Assembly: GCA_022818135.1 (NCBI GenBank)
Contig: JAFMSR010000009.1
Coordinates: 18,396,413-18,460,412, forward strand
Length of the DNA: 64,000 nucleotides
DNA from: Saxidomus purpurata
Lineage: Eukaryota; Mollusca; Bivalvia; Venerida; Veneridae
Reading direction: 5' to 3'
Below are positions 45,687 through 55,977 of this stretch, in pieces (the stretch's first letter is position 1; each line of letters opens with the position of its first letter). The notes beneath the pieces were generated by a model that saw nothing but the letters and a program-made list of their open reading frames with translations, was not told where the DNA came from and searched no databases. Both the position numbers and the translations under genes were made by a program.

Positions 45687-47419
45687 CAGTACACGCAAGG
45701 TGTTTTTCCCAAATGTCACCCAGTCATCGCGACAGAAATTCATTCTAGGTGACCAGACACAGTGACATGGTCACACTAAAAAGGTTTTGGTCACCTAAAC
45801 GGCCCCTGCGACCTTTTATGATGCGCTGAAATATGCGGTCGCTGTGATTCACGGTGTCCGGTCGTGGTGAATCACGGTGACCAACTCGACTGAAATAAAG
45901 TATTTTACAATTATTTTATTATATTTATTGATGTACAAAATGTAGAATACATCAATTTCTGTAAATACTGTTTATTTTTCATCTACGGTAGACGGTAGTT
46001 ATGCGTGTCTATTATTAGCACATCGCCGCCGCGGTATTTCCGATATGAATTGCCGCTCGAGTATCACTGCGTAAAAATTATCAGTTTTAGATATTATTGT
46101 TTCAAAACGTTTTCTTTCCTATCTGAACTTAAATTTTGTATCACATTTATGTAGATTTGAATAAATTATCCACGTAAACTATGTCCCGTAATTGGTCAAT
46201 CTTTTTACTCCCATCTCGCCTTTTGTCAATCACGGTTGGTGTGAAAAATGTTGCTTGTAATAAAGGATGACATATGTAACTCAAACAATTGTAATATTGT
46301 TTGCAAACCCAAGCTATTTGACACAATTACTTCTGAAAGATACCCGAGCGAATATGCATATTTTTTTATGTCTGACGAGTGTCTCTCGTGTTACGAAAGT
46401 CGACAGACAATGCATCGAAAGTGCGTAAATATTTCAATTATTGTAATAAATATTATCCCATGTTCGTTAAAATCGTAAATGCAAAAAATAATCTAGATTT
46501 ATATTAAAAAAGTTCCAGATGTTGCATTTCTAAAACAAAACTATCGTCGGCTATATTTGGTGTCCCACAATGTTCAGTTGTGAGACCTCTCTTTGTTGGG
46601 AATGATGCTTCCTTTAATATAATTTCGTACAGATCACACAAAAAACGGAATATTACCGGAATGCGTATTATAAAAAAATAAATGTTGAATACCAATTCGA
46701 GTTGCTTGTTCGCAATGTCTTTTTTGTTTTGTCATTTACGATCGCCTCTAATAAACGCCGATTCTTTCCCAGTAACTTTTTTTTTTATTTTGCCAAAAAA
46801 AGTTATTGCTACTGCGAAGTTTTTTTCTATATCAAGACCATGAGATCAAAGAATGCCGCCGCGATGACCGGTTAGTTTGATCTTAGTGAGCATGTAGCAT
46901 TAAAAGAGACAGTTTGAAACATTGACTGTCACAATAGATTGATATTTTGGATTATTAAATCATTAGACTAAGTTTGGAATAGATAAAGTAAGTTTGTTTT
47001 TTTAGATTGATTGTTTTGCCGGGGTTGTTTTATTTGATCCTACAGTATGATAGTTTGTTGATAGCGGCATCGTAATGAAAACAATTTGGGCATCCGGGTA
47101 AGTTTCGAAAAACACCAAATTGCAATTATTTTTCTTTCTTTTTTATTGATAATTAAAAGTTTATCAGTAAAAACATAACAAATATTCAAGTCTAGACCCG
47201 AATGTGGACACCGCGAAACACCTTGTCCAGTCACGCGAAACACCGTGTCCAGTCACCGCGATTTGCGGTGACAAACGGTCACTGCTACCGGACACTCTAA
47301 TTAGGGTGACGGGTGACTCAGGGGGGGGGGGGGCATTTGGGTGAACAAATTCGTGTGGTCACGATGGCTTGACATCATGGTGATGGGTGACAATTGGAGA
47401 AAACACCTTGCGTGTACTG
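45687..47419. mobile_element. 1.73-kb DNA transposon remnant with 34-bp TIRs and TA target duplication
   Basis: Left end CAGTACACGCAAGGTGTTTT and right end (reverse complement) are identical for 20 bases and match at about 31 of 34. The element is flanked by TA at 45,685-45,686 and 47,420-47,421. It interrupts repeat R8, whose two halves resume on either side. TA duplication and CAGT-type ends suggest the Tc1/mariner superfamily. Subterminal regions are full of GGTGAC/GTCACC strings and palindromes such as 'gtcaccgcgatttgcggtga' (about 47,254). Only short ORFs are present (for example 46,248-46,478, 76 codons, unrecognised), so it lacks a working transposase. A G-run ('gggggggggggg') lies near 47,322. 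Confidence 0.85.
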
Positions 47420-47421
47420 TA

Positions 47422-47725
47422 AGGGAGATAATTTAAAAATTAGGCAAGGTAGAGGTATGGTTCTTGGGCAATGCACCACCTCTATCACTGTATTACGTTT
47501 CAAGTAATTCCCTTCAGTACTTGTATGCTCCAGACAAGAAAAATCAAGAAAATGTAACAAAAGGGGATAATTAAAACATTAGACAAAAGAAAGTTATGGT
47601 TCTTGGGCACTGCACTTTCCCTTACTGTGCTCTATCACTGTACTAAGTTTCAAGTGATTCCCTTCAGTACTTTTGGAGTTAGGCTCAGGACAAAAAGTTG
47701 GGACCGATGGACAGACGGACGAGTC
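47422..47725 (+). repeat. R8 dispersed repeat, right part
   Basis: Two units ('gttatggttcttgggcactg', 'ctctatcactgtactaagtt', 'tcaagtgattcccttcagta') end with 'gatggacagacggacgagtc', a terminus style common to the other dispersed families here. Confidence 0.75.
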
Positions 47726-47737
47726 AATTACAATATA

Positions 47738-48490
47738 AAAACATTTATTTTATGGTACTTTGTCAAGAAAGGCTTCTTAGGCCATCTTACATTATCAAAA
47801 CTTTTTTATAACTGAACATAACAAATATTTCTGGTTTTAGATTGTGACATGTAAAAGAATAATCTCAGCGATAAAATGCACACTTAAAATGAGGAAGTTA
47901 AATTTCTATGCGGCTGCACTTTATCAAAATATCCATTCAATAAACATTTATGGAACAAGTACTTTATCAAGGAAGGGAGCCTTCTTATGTAAACACCCAC
48001 TTAAAGTGGAATTATGCACATTTTTTTCAAGTAAATATTCCAGCTGAAATAGGTGTGGGTGAAAAGGGTAGAGGAAATAATAGCTTTTAATCCAATACAA
48101 CAAACTCTTCCTGCTACCATTACGAAATAATAACTTTCCGAATATTACTATTCCTATTTTGACTGGGAGAGTCAATTTAAGAAATAAACAACTGCATGGA
48201 GGAGTTGCTTCCCTTCCACTGCCGAAATCTCTACCGACAACAACACTTATAACACAAAGGAGATCACTGCCAAGAAAGGAATTATAATTTTATTAGTCCA
48301 TCTTTTTATTTCTTAAGCACAAACTTCAAATACTAATGCGGCATTATCATTAATTTAACACATTTAAATGCACAGCAACCGAAAACTGCTTTATTAATTT
48401 TGTCACCAAAAATACACTGTTTGCAGTAAGATGCGCATAATGTCAACTTTAAGAATTGTTATAATTAATCATAACATTATTATCTTTAAA
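47738..48490 (+). repeat. Duplicated 5' flank of cGLR copy 2
   Basis: Two stretches resemble the region just upstream of cGLR1. One is 47,750-47,825 ('tttatggtactttgtcaaga', 'ggcttctta', 'aactgaacataacaaat'). The other is 47,915-48,000 ('ctttatcaaaatatccattc', 'gccttcttatgtaaacaccc'). About 450 bases absent from copy 1 (48,010-48,465) precede 'cataacattattatctttaa', where similarity resumes up to the ATG. Possibly contains promoter and non-coding first exon; no clear TATA is assigned. Confidence 0.6.
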
Positions 48491-48501
48491 GGGTTAGAGA
48501 A

Positions 48502-49900
48502 ATGGAAAGTAGAGAGAAGCAAAAGCAACTTTCTTGTGATGTATCCAAGGCTCTGGATGCAATGAAATATGGATATAATGACATTAAGACTAGAGTTCAA
48601 TTATATAAAATATGGCAGGATGTGAACCGTGAAGCTGAAACCCCCTGGATAGCTGCAGGAAGCAGGGCTGAAGGACTTTCCCATTGTGAGGAACCTGATA
48701 ATGATTTTGATTTCATGGGTGTATTTAATCCATGGATTTGTTGTGATAATTTACATAAATCCAATCCTTATCCTGGTAAGGCGGTGCTTGAAATGGTGAC
48801 AGAACGTACAGAACCTGGTTATACAATGCTTAGGTATAAAGTCACTGACAAGAATGTTGAATCAATGGAGGAACCTTTGATCATTCAAAAATGCTATGGT
48901 CAACTGTTTGTTGGTCACATACTGTCTTCAGATGACCTTACTATCTCTGGACCTGCTTATACAAGCTATAGGCAATATCTTGTACAGTCTGGGTCTGATG
49001 AGGAAGATTCTGATTCTAAATGTGAAAATGTCTCAAGATGTATTTCTTCATCTAGAAACAATGAAAAAAAAACACTCAGCTTCCAAAGTACAATCTTTTT
49101 CAATGGATGGTGTGCTAGCAATACCATGTATCTGCACTGAACATCTACAAAAGTGGAACCAACGTGACAGGTTTACCAACTGGCCAGGACAGCAGCTAAT
49201 TGACGAAGTCTCTCAAATGAATGGACATGTTGTTCCTGTTGGTAGTAAGGGCAGTGAAGACAGTCATTTAGAATGGAGAATTTGTTACACTGAAGCAGAG
49301 ATCACGTTAATACGACCAATGAATGAAACACAACTGAAGCTCTATGTTCTCCTGAAAATGGTGGCAAAGAAAATATTAAAACCTATTTGTTCTGATATAT
49401 CATCCTACATTATCAAAAATGTTTTGTTCTGGTTTGTTGAGAAAACTCCTGCAGACAGATTCAAACCTGAAAATTTGCTGGATTTGGTGGAAGAAGCTTT
49501 ACAGACTTTACATAAGTCTATAGAAAAGGAGTTCCTATCCAATTATATGATACCAGAGAGGAATCTGCTTGCTGGAAGACTCAGTGAGGATGTCAAGGAG
49601 AAACTTCTGGCAGAACTTCACAACCTTATGCATGTCCAAGGGCCAACATTCTTCCTACACCATAAGGACTTTCAGTCACTGCAATCAGCTGTTGAAAAGA
49701 TCAGACAGTGTGGGGCTGAAGAATCAAGCATTGCTACTGAAGGTAGTCAGCAGTCTCAGAATCTTGATCTGAAACTGCAAGAGGCATACGAGAAAGCAGA
49801 CCATCTCCATGAACATTTTCTGGATATTGTCATATCTACACTGTCTCCAGAACAAATTAAACAAAACATTTCTGAGATCATATGCATAGTGGCAAACTGA
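48502..49900 (+). pseudogene. Mab-21/cGAS-like receptor (cGLR), copy 2, frameshifted
   Basis: A close paralogue of copy 1 (34,074-35,507), about 465 codons overall. The first frame (48,502 to about 49,070) holds 'AAGSRAEG' (G53-S54) and 'DNDFDFMG' (D68, D70). The second frame (about 49,065-49,900) holds 'SMDGVLAIPC' with the third acidic residue and the Mab-21 helical half ('EWRICYTEAEITLI', 'IIKNVLFWFVEKTPADRF'). The frames meet in an A9 tract at 49,064-49,072; the run has one base too many for continuity, where copy 1 has A6. All catalytic residues are kept and no other stop appears. The frameshift is therefore recent, polymorphic or a sequencing error at the homopolymer. The stop at 49,898-49,900 lies inside a tandem expansion of the gene's own end, so the C-terminus differs from copy 1. 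If real, the 212-codon first frame would give a protein ending before the third catalytic residue. Confidence 0.82.
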
Positions 49901-50096
49901 GATTATATTGTTAATGACATACTGAGATCATATTCATAGTGACATACTGAGATCATACTCTTAGTGACATACAGAGTTCAAATTCTTAGTGACATACTGA
50001 GATCAAATCCTTAGTGACATACTGAGATCATAGTCTTAGTGACATACTGAGATCAAATTCTTAGTGACATACTGAGATCATATTCTTGGCCACATA
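49872..50096 (+). repeat. Nine 25-bp tandem units derived from the cGLR terminal codons
   Basis: Units start at 49,872, 49,897, 49,922, 49,947, 49,972, 49,997, 50,022, 50,047 and 50,072, with consensus 'ctgagatcatattcttagtg' + 'acata'. Unit 1 is the end of the copy 2 coding sequence. Unit 9, followed by 'tatgtagtac', matches the end of copy 1 ('catattcttggcaacaaaca' then 'tgtagtac'). The ancestral stop is thus displaced to about 50,101-50,103. Confidence 0.9.
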
Positions 50097-50569
50097 TATG
50101 TAGTACAAAAGGACCAGGAACAGAAGGGACTGATATGTAATTAAAGGTGGGGCCATATGGAATTTATCACGATATTATTAAATCATGGTTATAATATAAC
50201 GCTTATATATTGACTCAGTTGAAATATATTTTTGCTGTAGATTTATTTGCATGTATATAAAGGTGTTTATAGATTAATTTGCGCCACAGGTAAGCGTTTC
50301 CTTCATATTAGCACACTAGTGCAGGTGTTCTTTTCTCATAAATACAACTAAAAACCCGAGAAAAGGTGTGGCGGCAAATATCTTAATAATTTTTACCCAA
50401 ACTGTGGTTGCGGCATATATTACAGATAATCATAACTTGTTATTACAATGCGGCGATTAAACGAATGCATTTTAGAATGGGTCTCCTTGAATTCCTTTGG
50501 GACCATGCCTCAACATCAACCATCACCAATTTCCAAAATATTTACATGTCAGTTTTGTTTGTTGGCCCG
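50097..50569. other. 3' flank of cGLR2
   Basis: No ORF or array. Starts with the displaced ancestral stop 'atgtag' (50,098-50,103). 'ctggttctatcg'-type repeats are absent; nothing else recognised. Confidence 0.4.
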
Positions 50570-51458
50570 CTGTGATTCGTATCACAGTTTTTCCATATGA
50601 GCTCAAGGTCGAGATTATGCTTTTCCCAGCTTTGTTTTGTCTTTTACATTTATCTGATAACCAAGCTAACAAAAGATGATATTATTTTTCCCCGGATCTT
50701 AACTTTCATAATTTACCACTGAAGTACCCGGTAGACTGAAAAAAGAAAAGGAGTGACATCCGCTATGTTATCCAACACAAGCTTCTAAGAGTGACGATCT
50801 CATTGGTCGCCGTGATTGGCCTACTATTTGGTAACCAATCAAATACAACCTTTGGCTATACTGGCTGGAAATTGCAGTCAGGTAAATTTCTCCTATTTTC
50901 TGGCTTCAAAATTTTATTTTTTAGGCATGACGGGAGACATGCCGGGGTCTCATCCAAATATCAAGCTAACATAAGTGCTCTTTTGGACGGACCTTGATAA
51001 AATTCTCATCAAATCAAATCAAATAAGAGTGACGTCCCTCAAAAACTGGTTCTCCGTCTACCAATGTGACGCAACATGGAACCGGAACCTATACATGTAA
51101 ACATAGTGTAGTAGCAATTTCAAAAACTGGCGGAACAGTTTATTTTTTATTAATGAAGCAGTCATGGACTATTATCTTGCCATACCATTTGAACAAATTG
51201 AGCACACTGTCCATGAGTGTTGCAGAAAAAAAAGGAAAAAAGGGACGTCACTCTTAGCAGTTTGTGTTAGATAACATGGCGTATGTCACTCCTTATCTTT
51301 TTTCAGTCTACCGGGTACTTCAGTGGTAAAATATGAAAGTTAAGATCCGGGTAAAATAAGATCATCTTTTGTTAGCTTGGTTCTTAAATAAATGTAAAAA
51401 GACAAAACAAAGCCGGAAAAAAAGCATAATCCCGACCTTGAGCTCGTATGAGTTTTTC
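50570..51458. mobile_element. Foldback element with arms of about 200 bp
   Basis: The left arm (about 50,594-50,795; 'gagctcaaggtcgagattat' through 'acaaaagatgatattatttt', 'cactgaagtacccggtagac', 'gctatgttatccaacacaag') is the near-exact reverse complement of the right arm (about 51,246-51,447). A small palindrome (50,570-50,587, 'ctgtgattcgtatcacag') sits at the left edge. The spacer of about 450 bases carries two short ORFs (50,791-50,997 and 51,066-51,257) of unknown origin, and an internal copy of 'aagagtgacgtccc' (about 51,025). No transposase is recognised. Confidence 0.9.
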
Positions 51459-52554
51459 CTGTTGATTTTGCCACTTATTTCAATAATATTTATGTGCTTT
51501 ACATCTTAATGGATGCAATAGATCTGACACGGAACTATATATACACATATTTTATGTGTAATTATAGGAACGAGATAAAAGAGGATTTCAAAACTTTTCT
51601 AGATCTACAGTAAACATTTTAGAATTGAAATAATTCTTTAGATGTTGTTGTCCGATAAGAATACGTGCTGTTCCTCGGTTGTTTGTACTTGTAATCTTGT
51701 GAGGTCAATAACAAAATTCGTTTGAATATAGCGCCCACTTGGCCCCTAACCAGGTATGTGCGTAACTCCAAAATAAGTCTAGCAGCAGGTGTTGATCGGA
51801 GATTGGTCCTGCATGTCCTTGAAATGTTCATTAAATCTAAGATTCTTTAAAATCATTCCTGCAGTCTCATCTCCCATGATTCCTTTCTGAGACCTTTACC
51901 TTAAAGCTATTCGTTCACAGTTGCAGGTGAAAAAATTAATTTCTCCAAAATGATAAACTAAAATATAAAATGTAAAAATAACTGCAAGAGTCAACGACAA
52001 AAATAAAAATTTTGGTATGAATTTGAGAAATTTATTTCAAATGTTGGTGAGCTAGTTCTGTATGCACTGGACACCATTTCCTGTTTTTAGAAAGGGAACA
52101 TTGCAGGAAATATGCAGAGAAAGTTTGATGAAATTCCATTCATTGATCCATGAGAAGAAGCCGTTTACAATAAGAGTGTCTTGTAAGCCATTGTAGACAT
52201 AATATATATCAACACTGACCAGAAAAATTGATTTTGTAAAAAATATATGTCGTCCAGAGGGTCCCCCACCCTGACTCCCTCCACCAAGTTACCTGTGACC
52301 CAAAGACCTCAAACACTAAATAGAGTTTTGTAACTTACTCGGACTCGGACTGCGAACTGCTGACTAGTGAATAAAGTAAGGGGTTTTCTCAAAAGTGAAA
52401 TATTCTTAAATACATCTGCAGTTGCGGCACATAAATTTATTTTTTGTGTGGTATGCAGGAAACAACAATTTCCATTGACAGAATTTCATTAAACTGTATC
52501 AGTTCATATTACTCATCATCTGGGCTACTACTTTTGCCAAGTTCTCTCAGTATC
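51459..52554. other. Non-coding stretch with one dispersed repeat
   Basis: 51,905-52,060 ('agctattcgttcacagttgc' through 'atgttggtgagctagttctg') resembles 25,990-26,160 in block A ('agctgcttgttcacagttta'). Otherwise no gene is seen; the 70-codon minus ORF at 51,619-51,831 has no support. Confidence 0.45.
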
Positions 52555-52650
52555 TTAAATACTTTTTCCTGAACAATCTTTTATAGGCAAACTGAATGTA
52601 GCTGAAGGCCTCTTTGCTGCTCCTCGTCTGGCTCTAGCCTGGCTCCGCAC
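52555..52650 (-). CDS. Putative last exon of an unknown minus-strand gene
   Basis: A strong acceptor ('tttttgtacatttttaag') is followed by 31 open codons ('VRSQARARRGAAKRPSATF...') and a TAA at 52,555-52,557. A second frame (22 codons) is also open, so the frame is not certain. It is considered together with the charged ORF at 52,863-53,081 upstream on the same strand. No homology recognised. Confidence 0.25.
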   Translation of the reverse strand: MRSQARARRGAAKRPSATFSLPIKDCSGKSI

Positions 52651-52862
52651 CTTAAAAATGTACAAAAATTGAAAATCCAATATCTTCTTAGATGTAGTAA
52701 AGATTATGAAACAAGGAAATAGAAAACCCGAGATTTAAATGTTATACATCAGGGTTCATTGTATGCATTCATATTTTCTGTTTAGTAAACACGCATAATC
52801 TGATTTTGCTTCTATGTTTTTTTTCTAAAAATAAACATATTAAGATATGCTGAGAGGCAAGA

Positions 52863-53081
52863 CTTATGAGGCAAAGGTGGTATTTCAGACGTTTGGGGTC
52901 GCACAGCATCTCTTGCCTCTCTTTGTTCTTCACCAATCTGATGACTTTCGGACTCACGATCAGATATAGCATTGACTTTGGCATCCCTTCGATCTTTTGC
53001 CTGTGGCGGATTAGTCTGTCCCGAACGCTGCACCAAACGTTTCTCTGCTTGCTTGATATTATCTTCTTCTTCTCTCAACAA
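52863..53081 (-). CDS. Putative exon encoding a highly charged segment
   Basis: About 73 codons of strongly charged, coding-like sequence ('EEEDNIKQAEKRLVQRSG', 'DRRDAKVNAISDRESESH', 'EEQREARDAVRPQTSE') before 'PPLPHKS', after which hydrophobic codons look intronic. A strong internal donor-like 'gtgagt' lies at about 52,950 and a weak donor near 52,865. Composition suggests a coiled-coil or disordered region of a larger protein. Function unknown; the other exons are not identified apart from the candidate at 52,555-52,650. Confidence 0.3.
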
Positions 53082-53318
53082 TAAAGGCCAGGGATAAAAT
53101 TCTTTGATTTCTATTAGGTAAAATCCTGTTTCTAAAATTGATATATTGTGTTCTAGTAATTGAATTATTTAAAGCAAACATGTATATTTTATGTATTTAA
53201 AGAAGTATGTTTTAAAAGATCTTTGTTAAATACAATACCGAGTTTACAATTATAAGCTTAAATAGGACAATAACCTTAACTCATGGTAACAATATTTCAT
53301 GTACTCCTTTAAACAGAG
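53082..53318. other. Short AT-rich spacer
   Basis: No gene or repeat recognised between the putative exon and the R1 copy. Confidence 0.3.
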
Positions 53319-55977
53319 AAGAGGGCCAAGATGGCCCTATATCGCTCACCTTGGTACAAGTCCACTTGCCTGGTGGAAGATCACTAGATAATGTTATATA
53401 CCAAATAGGTTTTCCTATATCCGCCTTTGTAAAACAAGTGACCCCCGGGCAAGGTCAATTTTGACCCCAGGGGCATAATTTGAACAAACTTTGAAGAGGT
53501 CTACTAGGCAATGCTACATGCCAACTATCTAAGCTCTAGGCCTTGTGGTTTCAGAGAAGAAGATTTTTAAAGTTTTTCCTATATAAGCCTATGTAAAACT
53601 ACGTGACCCCCGTGCGGGGTCAATTTTGATCCGAGGGTCATAATTTGAACAATCTTGGTAGAGGTCCACTAGCCAATGCTACATGCCAAATATCCAAGCT
53701 CCAGGCCTCGTAGTTTCAGAGAAGAAGATTTTAAAAGTTTTTCCTGTATATGCGAATGCAAAACTAAGTGACCCCCGTGCGGGGTCAATTTTGATCCGGG
53801 GGTCATAATCTGAACAATCTTGGTAGAGGTCCACTAGCTAATGTTACATGCCAAATATCTAAGCTCTAGGCCTTGTTGTTTCAGAAAAGAAGATTTTTCC
53901 TACATAAGCCTATGCAAAACTATTCCCACCCCCGCGGAGTCAATTTTGACCCGGGGGTCATAATTTGAACAATCTTGGTAGAGGTCTACTAGACAATGCT
54001 ACATGTTAATATCTTTTTTTTTTTTTTTTATTCTTTTTTCCATTCCAAGTCAATACAACAGTAATCAACATTTTTACACAATGCATGGAAAGATTACAGA
54101 TCTAATTTATGGTTCCAGTTGTAACTGACTGATGTTAATGTATAGATTTTGGAAGGTTTAATTTACAATAAAAAAAAGAAAGAGAAGGAAAGAAAAAAAA
54201 ACAGAAACAAAAAAGAAGAAAGAATAAACAAAACTATGAAAGTGATATAAAGGGAGAAGTCTACTGGCAATATATTCAATGTTTCACCTAGAGTCTATGT
54301 ATTCTCTCTACATGGATCCCGACAGGCCACCTCATAGGCGTATCTGATTCCATTTATTATTGTGGACAGTCAGCTTATTTGCTTTATTTAGCTTATATTT
54401 GAATATAACAAATTTTGCTAAGATAATTATGAAGTTAATAATTGACTGCTTTTGAACATTTAGATTATTTTTTATACTTTGGAATGATATTTGCACCTCT
54501 AGATTTTGTTTCAAAAGAAAGTTCTTCAGTTTTGACCAGAAATTTTGTATGTAGGAGCATTCCCAAAATAAATGTTGAGTTGTTTCGACATGCATACCGC
54601 AAAAGTCACAAAGGCTTGATTGGACTATTTTACATTTATAAAGAAACTTGTTTGTCGGAATAATTCTCATAACGTATTTGTATTGAAAAACTCTAAGTTT
54701 TGTTTCTATTGTACTTTCAAATGGTGTAAGATATCTATTTTTCCAGTTTAAATTTTCAAAAACGGTTTGCCATTTTTCTTGAGCCTTTATATTTATTTTG
54801 TCTTTGTTTTTTTTTCAATATACATATTATATAAGAATTTATTAGGTCTTTTTAGTTTCATTAATGTATGAATGAGTGTTGTGGACACTGTTGCACTTTG
54901 TCCAACGGACTCAATTTGGTCCTTCCAGTGTTGTGGAATACTTGCCATTAAGGAGTAATATTGTAGATAATACTTATTTTCAATGTCGTAAACATATTTA
55001 AATTTATTGAAATTGTAAAATTGTTTGTTTTCAAAATCGAAAAGGTCTTTTACGTGTTTTACTCCTTTATCATACCATGTTTTGAGAAACAAAGTTTTGC
55101 CGGTTGTCTTAATCATCGAATTGTTCCATATCATTTCTTTTGATATATTCATTGACATTTGTACGAAATTGATTTTTGCCCAACTTGAGATAATTTCTTT
55201 TAAAAACGTGTTTCTAATTTTCTTACTAATATCTTGTGGGGAAAAGTTGCATTCAAAAAGCATGTTTCCACCTAGGCTGTGTATCACCTTTCTATAGGAT
55301 TCTTTCCTTATACCTTTGTTGTTAGTATTAAGAATTCTTTTTACCCAGCTTGCTTTAATAGCATTGACGAATGCATTAATGTCAATCATTTTAAGGCCTC
55401 CTTCCTTATAATCTTTTATTATTATATTTCGTGCTATTTTATCTGGTTTTCCGTCCCACAAAAACAAGTACAATCTTTTAGACAATTCCGTAAGAAGATT
55501 TTCTGTTGGATTTTCTATCACCGTCAGCGGATATATGATTTTATAAATATCTTAGCTCTAGGCCTTGTGGTTTCAGAGAAGAAGATTTTTAAAGTTTTTC
55601 CTATATATGCCTATGCAAAAACTAAGGGCCCACCCGCGCGGGGTCAATTTTGACCCGGGGTCATAATTTGAACAATCTTGGTAGAGGTCCTCCACACAAT
55701 GCTACATGCCAAATATCTAAATTCTAGGCCTTGTGGTTTCAGAGGAGAAGATTTTTAAAGTTTTTCCTATTTTTTACCATAGCAACCAGAGTTCTGCATG
55801 GAATGGAATTATTTGAACAATTTTGGTAGAGCTTCATGCAAAGCACATTCCTGCATAGTTTTTATCAACATTGGCCTAGAGGTTTCAGAGGAGATGTCAT
55901 TTGAATCAAAATGTTGACGGACGACGGACAATCATCTATCAGAAAAGCTCACCGTGGCGTAGCCAGGTGAGCTAAAA
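53319..55977 (+). repeat. R1 element split by a LINE insertion
   Basis: The left half (53,319-54,014) starts 'agagggccaagatggcccta' and holds four internal units. The right half (55,546-55,977) resumes at 'tatcttagctctaggccttg' and ends 'gtggcgtagccaggtgagct'. The unit interrupted is the standard 'atgccaaatatctaagctct' unit, which gives the empty-site sequence. Confidence 0.88.
54015..55545 (-). mobile_element. 5'-truncated LINE (RT C-terminal part and zf-RVT domain)
   Basis: The element lies on the minus strand; its poly(A) tail appears as a T-run at 54,014-54,029. Coding remains include 55,521-54,793 ('LYLFLWDGKPDKIARNII', 'DYKEGGLKMIDINAF': the region after the reverse transcriptase in L1/Tx1-like elements) and 54,670-54,332 with the zinc-knuckle 'LCDFCGMHVETTQHLFWEC'. 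A frameshift in an A-run near 54,810 separates the two frames. Both flanks have 'aatatct' (54,008-54,014 and 55,546-55,552), a likely target-site duplication. Truncation removes the endonuclease and most of the RT. Confidence 0.88.
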
